In this document: positions 16,010 to 24,638 of the stretch, in pieces
Layout: each line of letters begins with the position of its first letter
Position numbering within the stretch: the stretch's first letter is position 1
NCBI RefSeq assembly: GCF_963665245.1
Contig: NZ_OY762268.1
Location: forward strand, 620,001 to 684,000
Length of the DNA stretch: 64,000 bases
Source of the DNA: an uncultured Paludibaculum sp.
Lineage (GTDB): Bacteria > Acidobacteriota > Terriglobia > Bryobacterales > Bryobacteraceae
Reading direction: 5' to 3'
Position numbers and translations under genes: made by a program
Notes under the pieces: model-generated
Told to the model about the DNA's origin: nothing
Database searches by the model: none
The model's input: the letters and a program-made list of their open reading frames with translations, nothing else

Positions 16010-19000
16010 CTAGCTGAGCAGCAACTCCAAGTCCTCGCGCGTCAGGTTCTTGAGCAGATTGTTGTCCTCGCTCAGAATTGCGTCCGCCAGGTCGCGCTTG
16101 TTCTTCTGCAATTCCAGCACCTTCTCCTCCACAGTGCCCTTCGCGATCAGCCGATACGCGAAGACCTGACGCGTCTGGCCGATGCGGTGCGCACGGTCCA
16201 CCGCCTGCGCTTCCACCGCCGGATTCCACCAGGGATCCAGCAGGAACACATACTCCGCCGCCGTCAGGTTCAGGCCCAATCCGCCCGCCTTCAGACTGAT
16301 CAGAAACAGCCCACACGACTCATCGTTCTGGAAGGTCTCCACGGGAGCCTGGCGGTCCCGGGTAGCCCCATCCAGATACTCATAGCGGATACCCAGCTTG
16401 TCCAACCGGGCCCGCACGATGGCCAGCAAACTGGTGAACTGCGAGAAGACCAGGGCCTTGTGCCCTTCCTCGCGCAGCTCTAGCAGTTGCTCCAACAGCA
16501 GGTCGATCTTGGCGCTGGGCTCGTGCGACCGCCGTGGATCCAACAAACCAGGATGACAGGCCGCTTGCCGCAATCGCAGCAGCGCTTCCAGCACGTGCAT
16601 CTTCGACCGACCCAGGCCGCGCGCCGCCACCCGCTGCAGGAGCGACTCCCGGTAATGTGCCCGTAGCTCCTCATACTGCTTGCGCTGCGCCGGCTCCAGC
16701 TCGCAATAGACGGTCTGTTCCGTCTTGTCCGGCAGTTCCTGCGCCACCTGCTTCTTGGTACGGCGCAGGATGAACGGCCGCAAAGCCTGTGACAGCAGCC
16801 TGCGCGCTTCGTCGCTGGGGTTACGCGCCAGGCCGCCGGCCATCTGCAACACCTTGGCCTCGCCCAGCATCCCGGGATTCAGGAACTCGAACAGGCTCCA
16901 CAGTTCGCCCAGGTGGTTCTCAATCGGCGTGCCACTCAACGCCAGCCGGTGGCGCCCTTTCAGCAGCCGCGCGGCCTTGGCCGACGCCGTGGATGCGTTC
17001 TTGATGGCCTGAGCCTCGTCAAGAACCACATAGTCGAATTCCACTTCCGACAGGCGAGGCGCATCCCGCAAAACGGTTCCATACGTCGTCAGGATCAGAT
17101 CGTGCCCGGCGATCTCGGCCGTATCGCGACTGAGGCCACTGTACTCCAGCACCCGCAGTTGCGGCGTGAACCGCTCCGCCTCCTGCCGCCAGTTGAAGAT
17201 CACAGACCGCGGCGCCACCACCAGCGACGGGCCATATCCCTCGGCGCGGCGGCCTTCCAGCGCGGCCAGCACCTGCGGCGTTTTGCCGACACCCATGTCG
17301 TCGGCCAGGCACCCGCCAAATCCGAAGTCGCGGAGGAAGGCCATCCAACCCAGGCCCGCCTTCTGGTAGTCGCGCAACTGGCCCACAAAACCGGCCGGCT
17401 GCTCAAGCGAGCTGACGCCGTGGAAACTATTCATCCGCTCGCGGATGTTCCTGAACTGCTGGTCGAACTCGACTGCCGGCTGTGCCGCCAGCAGGGCGTC
17501 CAGCAGCGCGGCCTGATTCAGCCGGAAACGCAGGTGGTCGTCCTGCTTCTGACCCAGTCCGGCCAGCGGCCCGAACTGCTGCAGCCACTTCTCGGGAAGC
17601 AGGCCAAAGGTGCCGTCGCCCAACTGGACCATGCCGTCACCGCGTCGCAGCGCCGCCAGCAGGGCCGGCAACTGCACCGAGGTGTCGCCATAGTCGACGG
17701 AACCGTGCAACTCAAACCAATCGATGCCCGACCGCACGTCAACGCGCACTTCACCAGCCCGGCGGAACGCCTTTCCCTCCGCCTCGACGTGCCAGGCAGC
17801 CTGCACCAACTCCCGCACCACCTTGGGCATGGCTTTTGTCGCCAGCCGCCACGATCCCCGGCCATCGCTGGGGGGCCGCAGGCCGAGGCTCCGCAACATG
17901 CCGCGCGCCTCATCCTCCGTCCCCTGGTCGCGCAGGAAAAACACCCGCTCCTCGGACAACCAGAAGCCCCGCCCGCCGGCAGATTCCTCTTTCCATCCGA
18001 AACCGTAGTCGAAGATCAGACGAGACTGGAAGTACTCCTCGCCCCACATCTCGCGCTTCTGTGAGATGCGCAGCCCGATGCGGGGCGCGCCGCTGCGCTC
18101 TTCAAATCGAAGCGCCTCATCGAGTTCCATGTGCGGCAGGACGGCGCTGCTCAACAAACGCTCCATCACGGTGTCCCGTTCGCGATCGGGAAAAGGGATG
18201 CGCTTGAAATCGCGCAACTGCACGATCCAGGGGTGCGATTCCGGCTGCTCGATGCGGGCGACCCGGCCGCGCGCGAACAGAAATCCGGCGGTCGTCACCA
18301 GGGTGGGCTCATCCAGGCCCATGCGTTCCGAATCACGCCGCAGCGACCCTTCGATGCCCCACTGATCGTGATCGTCCTGCCGGATGTCGAGCCAGAGCTG
18401 CCAAGGAGGCCCATCGTCCCACTCAGCGGGAGCCAGGTCGCCCGCGGCGCTGGAACTCCGGACCATCAATCGGCCGGAACGCGCCATCATCGGAACCAAC
18501 CGTTGGGCCAGGGCGGCCGGCAGCGCCCGCCGGCGCTGTGACCCGAAGACGTTCCCGTACATCACATAGGTGTCCTGCGCTCCAAGGAGGGATGCCAGCA
18601 CCTCCACGTCGACCGGATCTGGAAGCGCGGCAACCTGTTCCGGATTGATCCGGAAGTCCTTCAGGGTCGTCCATTCCCCATTCTTCTTCCGGCTGCGGAA
18701 GTAGACATCCACCACCACGGCGCCCGCTGTTTGCGACGAAACGCTCTCCACGACGTACTGGATCTCGAAATCGGCGGGCAGTTCCGGACTCTCCACCTGG
18801 CGTCCCTGAAACTGGCGTTCAATCGCGCCAAGTTGTTCACTCCAAAGCGGCAACTGCGGCGGGGGCGGCTCAAACGCGGATTGAGAGCCCCTGGCCGGCT
18901 GTTGTGGATCGTCCCGCAATTGGAGCGAACGCGCGTCGGCGGCCTCAGCCAGCGCGCCGCGGTCGTCGGCGGCCATCACCGCCGCCCACACGTGCTTGCA

Positions 19001-19219
19001 GGGCCCCTCGTCCAGGAAGTAGGGGCACGTGCATTCCACGTAGAGACGTTCCGGTACATAGCGCAGGGTGACGTGATACGTCTTCGACCCCTGCACATCG
19101 GCGATCAGATGTCGTGGACTCGCTTGCCTGACCGTGACCGAGCCGCTGGCGAACAGATCCTGGCCCCGGAATTGAACTCGCCGATCGAACTGAAAGGCGA
19201 GTTTAGAAGAGATCGTCAT
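16010..19219 (-). CDS. SWIM zinc-finger SNF2/HepA-type helicase
   Basis: 1069 residues. An N-terminal SWIM finger (YVECTCPYFLDEGPCKHVWAAV; C-x-C...C-x-H) is followed by a long bacterial SNF2-associated region and then the Swi2/Snf2 ATPase. Visible motifs are Walker A DDMGVGKT (usually DDMGLGKT), DEAQ box VLDEAQAIKN, LSGTPIENHLGELWSL, and the second RecA-like domain with LVFSQFTSLL, GGLGLNLTAAEYVFLLDPWWNP and DRAHRIGQTR. Such proteins are ATP-driven DNA translocases that remodel protein-DNA complexes or RNA polymerase. The start ATG at 19219 overlaps a 12-codon leader ORF, which carries the only good ribosome site here, so initiation is probably by translational coupling. Confidence 0.93.
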   Translation of the reverse strand: MTISSKLAFQFDRRVQFRGQDLFASGSVTVRQASPRHLIADVQGSKTYHVTLRYVPERLYVECTCPYFLDEGPCKHVWAAVMAADDRGALAEAADARSLQLRDDPQQPARGSQSAFEPPPPQLPLWSEQLGAIERQFQGRQVESPELPADFEIQYVVESVSSQTAGAVVVDVYFRSRKKNGEWTTLKDFRINPEQVAALPDPVDVEVLASLLGAQDTYVMYGNVFGSQRRRALPAALAQRLVPMMARSGRLMVRSSSAAGDLAPAEWDDGPPWQLWLDIRQDDHDQWGIEGSLRRDSERMGLDEPTLVTTAGFLFARGRVARIEQPESHPWIVQLRDFKRIPFPDRERDTVMERLLSSAVLPHMELDEALRFEERSGAPRIGLRISQKREMWGEEYFQSRLIFDYGFGWKEESAGGRGFWLSEERVFFLRDQGTEDEARGMLRSLGLRPPSDGRGSWRLATKAMPKVVRELVQAAWHVEAEGKAFRRAGEVRVDVRSGIDWFELHGSVDYGDTSVQLPALLAALRRGDGMVQLGDGTFGLLPEKWLQQFGPLAGLGQKQDDHLRFRLNQAALLDALLAAQPAVEFDQQFRNIRERMNSFHGVSSLEQPAGFVGQLRDYQKAGLGWMAFLRDFGFGGCLADDMGVGKTPQVLAALEGRRAEGYGPSLVVAPRSVIFNWRQEAERFTPQLRVLEYSGLSRDTAEIAGHDLILTTYGTVLRDAPRLSEVEFDYVVLDEAQAIKNASTASAKAARLLKGRHRLALSGTPIENHLGELWSLFEFLNPGMLGEAKVLQMAGGLARNPSDEARRLLSQALRPFILRRTKKQVAQELPDKTEQTVYCELEPAQRKQYEELRAHYRESLLQRVAARGLGRSKMHVLEALLRLRQAACHPGLLDPRRSHEPSAKIDLLLEQLLELREEGHKALVFSQFTSLLAIVRARLDKLGIRYEYLDGATRDRQAPVETFQNDESCGLFLISLKAGGLGLNLTAAEYVFLLDPWWNPAVEAQAVDRAHRIGQTRQVFAYRLIAKGTVEEKVLELQKNKRDLADAILSEDNNLLKNLTREDLELLLS

Positions 19220-19241
19220 TGAGGAGGAGGTAATCCTTCAT
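19203..19241 (-). CDS. 12-codon leader ORF overlapping the SNF2 helicase start
   Basis: On the minus strand AGAGGAGGAGG (19260-19250) lies 8 bases before an ATG at 19241 that opens MKDYLLLNDDLF and stops at 19203. The helicase ATG (19219) is inside this ORF in another frame. The bases directly before the helicase ATG are CCTCCTCCTC, complementary to the leader's ribosome site. They cannot serve as a Shine-Dalgarno and could pair with it. This looks like a translational switch or coupling device. No protein evidence is possible from sequence alone. Confidence 0.55.
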   Translation of the reverse strand: MKDYLLLNDDLF

Positions 19242-19294
19242 TTTAGCGACCTCCTCCTCTCCGGCGCTGAACAGAGTGAAAATCAGCCTTTGCG

Positions 19295-22200
19295 CTACCT
19301 GGTTTTCACAGGATCCGGCGGGCGACTGGGCAGCTTCCGGCCACTCTGCTGGATCCGCTTGGTCACCTCGTCGATAGCCCGCTCCAACTGCGGATCACGT
19401 CCGGCCACGACGGACTTGGGGTCGTTCTCCACGGTGATATCGGGTTCGACTCCGATACCTTCAATAATCCACTCCCCCTTGGTGTTGGCGAACCCGAACT
19501 CGGGGACGTTCACCACGCCCCCATCCACCAGGTTTCCGTGATTCGTGATCCCAACCACTCCGCCCCAGCTGCGCTTCCCGATCAGTGGACCCAGCTTCGC
19601 TTCGCGGAACATGGCCGGAAAAATGTCGCCGTCCGAGGCCGAGGTCTCATTCAGCAGGCACACCATCGGGCCCATCATGGCGCCATCGGGGTAAGTGGAA
19701 GGCTCGTCAGAGTTCCGTGAGAAGCCCGTCGCCAGCACCTGCCGCCGGAGCCTCTCAATCAGCATGCGCGAGACGTTGCCGCCACCATTGCCGCGATCAT
19801 CAATGATCAACCCGTCTTTCCTCAGCTGACCGTAGTACCACTTGATGAACTCCCGGATGCCTTCCGCGCCCATGTTGGGAACGTGAATGTAGCCGACCCG
19901 CCCATTCGTTGCCTTGTCCACACGCGCACGGTTGGCCTCGATCATGTCCAGGTAGATCAGATCGGTCTCGCTGTCCACCGGCTGGAACGTAATCTCCCTG
20001 GATCCGTTCAGGTCCGGACGGCTGTTCACCGTGAACCGCACCGCCCGGCCCGCCTTGCCGCGCAGCAGCCGGTAAGGATCCTCGCTGGCCTTCAATTCTT
20101 CGCCGTCCACCGCCAGCAGGTAATCGCCGGCCTTCACATCCACGCCGACCTCGGTCAACGGCGACCGGTAGATCGGCTCTTCGTTCTGACCACTGAAGAT
20201 CCGCGCGATCTTGTACCGCCCCGATGCCTCGTCGAGTTCGAAACGCGCACCTGGCAGCGCCACGCGCGGACGCTCCGGCCGATCCCACGTCCCGCCGTCG
20301 ATATAGGCATGGCCGGAATTCAACTCGGCGATCATCTCTCCGATGATGTAGTTCAGATCGGAGCGGTGGCCGACATACTCCAACATCGGCGCGTACTGCT
20401 GCCGCAGAGCCTCCCAGTCGTACCCGTTCATGTTCTTCGCGTAGAAGAAGTCGCGATAGCGGCGCCAGACTTCGTTGAAGATCTGCGCCCACTCCTGCGA
20501 GGGGATCCGCTCGATCTTCAAGTCGGCGGTCGACACCGTCTTCTTCGAGTCCTTGCCCTTTGGACTCACGTCATAGAGGTTGAGTGCCGCGCCCTGACGA
20601 GCCAGAACCTTCGAGCCGTCGAACGAAAGCGCGTAGCCGCCCGCGCCCTCCACAAGCGTCGATTCCTTGCGGTCTTTGAGGGTGAAGATCTGGATGGCCG
20701 GCTGCGTTTCGCTCTCCCGGCCATAGTAAGGATTCCCGGCTTTCACATACACCAGGTGGCCCTTCACCGCGGTCAGCGAGCCGTAGTTGGCCGCCGGTAG
20801 GGGCACACGGACCACTCTCTCGCCCAGGCCTTCGAAGTCGATGCGGACCGGCTTCCTGTCTTCGGGCTTCTTGTCGTCGGCCTTTTTCTCATCGGCTTTC
20901 TTCTCGTCCTGCACCTGCACCTGATCGTCTTCCGGCCCGAACGGGTTCTTGACGTCCTTCCGCAGAGCGACCCCGTAAATCAAGGTATTCCGCGCCGTGG
21001 CGTAGTTGAACTCCGAGGCGCTGATGATGGGCGCATACTCGCGGTCGCCCAGATACCACAGGTAGTTACCTTCCGGATCCCACGCCGGGCTGTATTCGTT
21101 GAACATCTCGTCGGTCACCCGGTGCGCTTTGCTTTCCGCCGCGCTCCAGATCCAGATCGATCGCTGCCCATTCACGTTGTCCAGACTGTAGGCGATATAC
21201 GCACCGTCGGGCGACCAGACGTACTCCGCCATGTTGCCCCGGCGGTCGCGCGCCACCTCCACCACCGACTTGTCCGACAAAGTCAGGACGAACAGCTTGC
21301 CGTCCTTATCACTAAAAGCGATCTTCTTCGAGTCGGGCGACCACGTCGGCCGGTAGCGCATGGCATGCCCGCCCTTCGTGAGTTGCTCCGGCTGGCCGGA
21401 GCCGTCCTGGTTGATCACCCAGAGCTCTTCCTCACCGGTGCGATCGCTGATGTAGACAATCCTGCGGCCGTCCGGCGACCACTCGGCCGCCTTGTCATGC
21501 GCATTCGAGCTGCGTGTGAGGTTCCGCACGACACCCTTTTCAATGGGGGCCGTGAAGAGGTCGCCGTGCGCCACAAACAGCGCGCGCTCGCCCTTTGGGC
21601 TGAGGTCAAATCCCGCAACTTGCCCGCCAACATTCACGATGGACGGCCGCGAGGCCACCCCGTCGGTCGGCACCGCAATCGAGATCTTCTTCGACTGACC
21701 GTTTTTCGCCTCCAGCACCTGCAGTTCGCCGTCCAATTCGTAGACGATGCGTCCCTGCCTGTCCGCGCTGGCCCACCGCACGTCCCACTTGGTGGAGTTC
21801 GTCAGCTCCTTGACCTTCTTCGAACCCGGGTCGTACTCGTAGATGTTGAACGTACCCGTGCGATCGGACGAGAAGTACACCTTCGAGCCGATCCACATCG
21901 GCTCGCGTTCCGTCCTGGGCGAGTTGGCAATCGCCTCCACATCGTTGGTCTTCAGATCGTAAATGTAGAGATCCTGCTGCCAGCCGCCCTGATACCGCTT
22001 CCAGGTACGAAAGTCGCGGAATAGCGGCGAGTACAGCATCTTCTGTCCATCGGGCGACATCGCGCCGGCACCCGACCGGGGCATCGGCAACGCCTTCGCG
22101 GGACCACCGGCCGCCGGCACCGTGTACAACCGCGAGTCGGCCACCGCCCAGGAATCGCGCACAGAGCGGAAGATGATCGACTTGCCGTCCGGCGTCCATC

Positions 22201-22549
22201 CGTACACCTGGTTGTCATAGCCCCAACGCGCCGGCAGCGGTCCGCGTGCCGGGTAGTAAGTCAGCTGTTTCGGAACGCCGCCCGCGGCGGGCATGACATA
22301 TACCTGTTCATCGCCGTCATACTGCCCCGTGAACGCAATCCACTGTCCGTCCGGAGAGAACTTCGCGAACAACTCCATTCCAGGATGCGCCGTCAATCTG
22401 GTAGCAGTGCCGCCCGAAGAAGACGCGGTCCATATATCGCCCGCATAGGTGAACGCGACCCGGTCGCCATGGATGTCCGGGAATCGCAGCAGCTTGGTCT
22501 GGCCAAAGGCAAGGGAAGCGCTTAGAAGAAGAAGACAAATCTGCCTCAT
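19295..22549 (-). CDS. Tricorn-like S41 family protease, secreted
   Basis: 1084 residues, the size of tricorn homologues. A Sec signal (MRQICLLLLSASLAFG) is followed by two beta-propeller regions built of PD40/TolB-like repeats (FSPDGQWIAFTG, WSPDGRRIVYISDRTGEEELW, WSPDGAYIAYSLDNV). A Lys/Asp-rich linker (DEKKADEKKADDKKPEDRK) comes near residue 540. Then come the tricorn C1 helical region, a PDZ domain (VDVKAGDYLLAVDGEEL) and the S41 core with DDRGNGGGNVSRM and the nucleophile region NETSASDGDIFPAMF. Tricorn-type enzymes trim peptides. The signal peptide indicates a periplasmic or surface role. It is divergent from the MerR gene, with about 110 bp between the start codons. Confidence 0.93.
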   Translation of the reverse strand: MRQICLLLLSASLAFGQTKLLRFPDIHGDRVAFTYAGDIWTASSSGGTATRLTAHPGMELFAKFSPDGQWIAFTGQYDGDEQVYVMPAAGGVPKQLTYYPARGPLPARWGYDNQVYGWTPDGKSIIFRSVRDSWAVADSRLYTVPAAGGPAKALPMPRSGAGAMSPDGQKMLYSPLFRDFRTWKRYQGGWQQDLYIYDLKTNDVEAIANSPRTEREPMWIGSKVYFSSDRTGTFNIYEYDPGSKKVKELTNSTKWDVRWASADRQGRIVYELDGELQVLEAKNGQSKKISIAVPTDGVASRPSIVNVGGQVAGFDLSPKGERALFVAHGDLFTAPIEKGVVRNLTRSSNAHDKAAEWSPDGRRIVYISDRTGEEELWVINQDGSGQPEQLTKGGHAMRYRPTWSPDSKKIAFSDKDGKLFVLTLSDKSVVEVARDRRGNMAEYVWSPDGAYIAYSLDNVNGQRSIWIWSAAESKAHRVTDEMFNEYSPAWDPEGNYLWYLGDREYAPIISASEFNYATARNTLIYGVALRKDVKNPFGPEDDQVQVQDEKKADEKKADDKKPEDRKPVRIDFEGLGERVVRVPLPAANYGSLTAVKGHLVYVKAGNPYYGRESETQPAIQIFTLKDRKESTLVEGAGGYALSFDGSKVLARQGAALNLYDVSPKGKDSKKTVSTADLKIERIPSQEWAQIFNEVWRRYRDFFYAKNMNGYDWEALRQQYAPMLEYVGHRSDLNYIIGEMIAELNSGHAYIDGGTWDRPERPRVALPGARFELDEASGRYKIARIFSGQNEEPIYRSPLTEVGVDVKAGDYLLAVDGEELKASEDPYRLLRGKAGRAVRFTVNSRPDLNGSREITFQPVDSETDLIYLDMIEANRARVDKATNGRVGYIHVPNMGAEGIREFIKWYYGQLRKDGLIIDDRGNGGGNVSRMLIERLRRQVLATGFSRNSDEPSTYPDGAMMGPMVCLLNETSASDGDIFPAMFREAKLGPLIGKRSWGGVVGITNHGNLVDGGVVNVPEFGFANTKGEWIIEGIGVEPDITVENDPKSVVAGRDPQLERAIDEVTKRIQQSGRKLPSRPPDPVKTR

Positions 22550-22657
22550 ACAGAACGAATCCTAGCATGTGGAGGGTGATGGGCCCTGTAAACTCCAACC
22601 CCTTGACCCGTCTACGGCTTCACACTTCACAATGAAGGCGTGAGGTCATCCGGAGCC

Positions 22658-23185
22658 ATGAACATTACCGAACTGGGCCGCCGCCACGGTCTGTCGCGAT
22701 CCACCCTGCTCTACTACGACCGCATCGGGCTGCTCACCCCCTCGGGCCGCCAGCTCAACGGCTATCGCCGCTATACTCCGGGCGACGAACAGCGCCTGTC
22801 ACAGATCTGCCTCTACCGCCAGACAGGACTCCCGCTGGCCGAGATTCGCAAAGTCATCGACAAGCCGCGCAAAGATCTCTCAGCCGTGCTCGAGCGCCAG
22901 TTGCAGCAACTTGCCCAGGAGATCGAGTCCCTGCGTAACCGTCAACGGATCATCGTCGGACTGCTCCAAAACCGCCGCCTGCTGGAACGCGTCAATATCA
23001 TGAACCGCGAGACCTGGACCAAGCTCCTGCGCGCCTCCGGCTTTACCGACGCCGATCTCCACCGCTGGCACCGGGATTTTGAGCGCATGGATCCCGCGTA
23101 TCATCAGCGATTCCTGGAATTCCTCTGCATTCCAGAGGAGGAAATCACGGCCATTCGCCAATGGTCGCGCGACGCAATAGAATAG
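22658..23185 (+). CDS. MerR family transcriptional regulator
   Basis: 175 residues from the ATG at 22658, with GGAG just upstream; a GTG at 22640 would add six codons. The N-terminus is a MerR winged helix: MNITELGRRHGLSRSTLLYYDRIGLLTPSGRQLNGYRRYTPGDEQRLSQI, followed by LYRQTGLPLAEIRKVID. A dimerisation helix (LERQLQQLAQEIESLRNRQRIIVGLLQ) comes next. The C-terminal domain (TWTKLLRASGFTDADLHRWHRDFERMDPAYHQRFLEFL) is an effector-type domain without a Cys metal site, so it is not a mercury or copper sensor. It lies 4 bp before the sulfatase gene and may be co-transcribed with it. Confidence 0.9.
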   Translation: MNITELGRRHGLSRSTLLYYDRIGLLTPSGRQLNGYRRYTPGDEQRLSQICLYRQTGLPLAEIRKVIDKPRKDLSAVLERQLQQLAQEIESLRNRQRIIVGLLQNRRLLERVNIMNRETWTKLLRASGFTDADLHRWHRDFERMDPAYHQRFLEFLCIPEEEITAIRQWSRDAIE

Positions 23186-23189
23186 CGGC

Positions 23190-24632
23190 ATGTTGCGCCG
23201 CGATTTCCTGAAAGCTGCCGGTGCCGCGGCAGCGCCCGCCCTCGCGAAAGCCACCCGCCGCCCCAATATCCTCTACATCATGGCCGACGATCACGCGGCC
23301 CATGCCATCAGCGCCTACGGCAGCACCATCGTCGAAACACCGAACATCGACCGCATCGGCCGCGACGGCGTCCGCCTCGACAACTGCTTCTGCACGAACT
23401 CCATCTGCACGCCCAGCCGCGCCGTCATTCTTACGGGGCAGTACAGCCACGTCAACGGCGTCAAGACACTGAACGACCCGCTGGATCCCGCGCGTCAGAA
23501 CGTCGCCAAGCTCCTTCAGGCCGGAGGCTATGCCACCGCCATGATCGGCAAGTGGCACCTCCATAAGGAACCCACTGGCTTTGACTACTGGAATATCCTG
23601 CCCGGCCAAGGCGCCTATTACGACCCGGAGTTCATCGAAATGGGTCAGCCTAAAAAGCACCAGGGCTATTGCACCGATCTCATCACGGATTTCTCCGTCA
23701 ACTGGCTGAAGCAGCGCCCCAAAGACAAACCCTTCTTTCTAATGTGCCATCACAAGGCGCCCCACCGGCCGTGGCAGCCCGGGCCGGAGCACAAGTTCGA
23801 TTTCGCGGCCCAGACAATGGAGGAGCCCGTCACGCTCTACGATCACTACGAGAACCGCTCGGAGGCGGCACGGCGCGCCACCATGCGCGTGGGTGAGAGC
23901 ATGGCCAAAACCGACGTCAAGATCGACATCCCGCCCGAACTGAGGGGCGACGACCTTCGCAAGTGGGGCTACCATCGCTACATTCGGGACTATCTACGCT
24001 GCATCGAGAGCGTCGACGACGGCGTGGGCAAGCTGCTCAACCACCTCAGCCAAGAGGAACTAGATGAAAACACCATCGTCATCTACACCTCTGACCAAGG
24101 CTTCTTCCTCGGCGATCACGGCTGGTTCGACAAGCGATTCATGTACGAGGAATCGTTGCGGATGCCCTTCCTCATTCGCTATCCGAAGGAGATCGAGCAC
24201 GGCATCAACCGCGATATGATCCTGAATCTCGACTTCGCCGAAACCTTCCTCGATTACGCGGGCCTGCCGATTCCCAGTGACATGCAGGGCCGCAGCTTCC
24301 GGCAGAACCTGCGCGGCAAGACGCCCAAGGACTGGCGCAAGTCAATGTACTACCGCTATTGGATGCACCTGGCCGATCACAACGTAGCCGCCCACTACGG
24401 AGTCCGCACAGAGCGCTACAAGCTCATCTATTACTACGGCAAGGCTCTGGGCACCTCCGGGTCCATCGACAAAGACACTCCGCCCGAGTGGGAGCTCTTC
24501 GATCTGCTGAAGGATCCCCGCGAGCTGAACAACGTCTACGCGGATCCGGCGTACCAGAAGACCGTGGTGGATCTCAAAGCCATGATGGATCGGATGCAGA
24601 AGGAGTACGGCGACCAGCCCTGCCCGTCCTGA
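23190..24632 (+). CDS. Type I sulfatase with Tat signal
   Basis: 480 residues. The N-terminus carries a twin-arginine type signal (RRDFLKAAGAAAAPALAKA), suggesting export after folding. The catalytic signature CTPSR starts at Cys73, the residue converted to formylglycine. Metal-binding residues are in YIMADDHAAHA near the start and YTSDQGFFLGDHGWFDKR around 290-305. The C-terminal RTERYKLIYYYG...ELFDLLKDPRELNNVY is typical of arylsulfatase A-like enzymes acting on sulfated glycans. The next gene on the opposite strand is a secreted GH35 beta-galactosidase, which suggests breakdown of sulfated galactose-containing polysaccharide. The actual substrate cannot be read from sequence. Confidence 0.93.
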   Translation: MLRRDFLKAAGAAAAPALAKATRRPNILYIMADDHAAHAISAYGSTIVETPNIDRIGRDGVRLDNCFCTNSICTPSRAVILTGQYSHVNGVKTLNDPLDPARQNVAKLLQAGGYATAMIGKWHLHKEPTGFDYWNILPGQGAYYDPEFIEMGQPKKHQGYCTDLITDFSVNWLKQRPKDKPFFLMCHHKAPHRPWQPGPEHKFDFAAQTMEEPVTLYDHYENRSEAARRATMRVGESMAKTDVKIDIPPELRGDDLRKWGYHRYIRDYLRCIESVDDGVGKLLNHLSQEELDENTIVIYTSDQGFFLGDHGWFDKRFMYEESLRMPFLIRYPKEIEHGINRDMILNLDFAETFLDYAGLPIPSDMQGRSFRQNLRGKTPKDWRKSMYYRYWMHLADHNVAAHYGVRTERYKLIYYYGKALGTSGSIDKDTPPEWELFDLLKDPRELNNVYADPAYQKTVVDLKAMMDRMQKEYGDQPCPS

Positions 24633-24638
24633 GACGGA

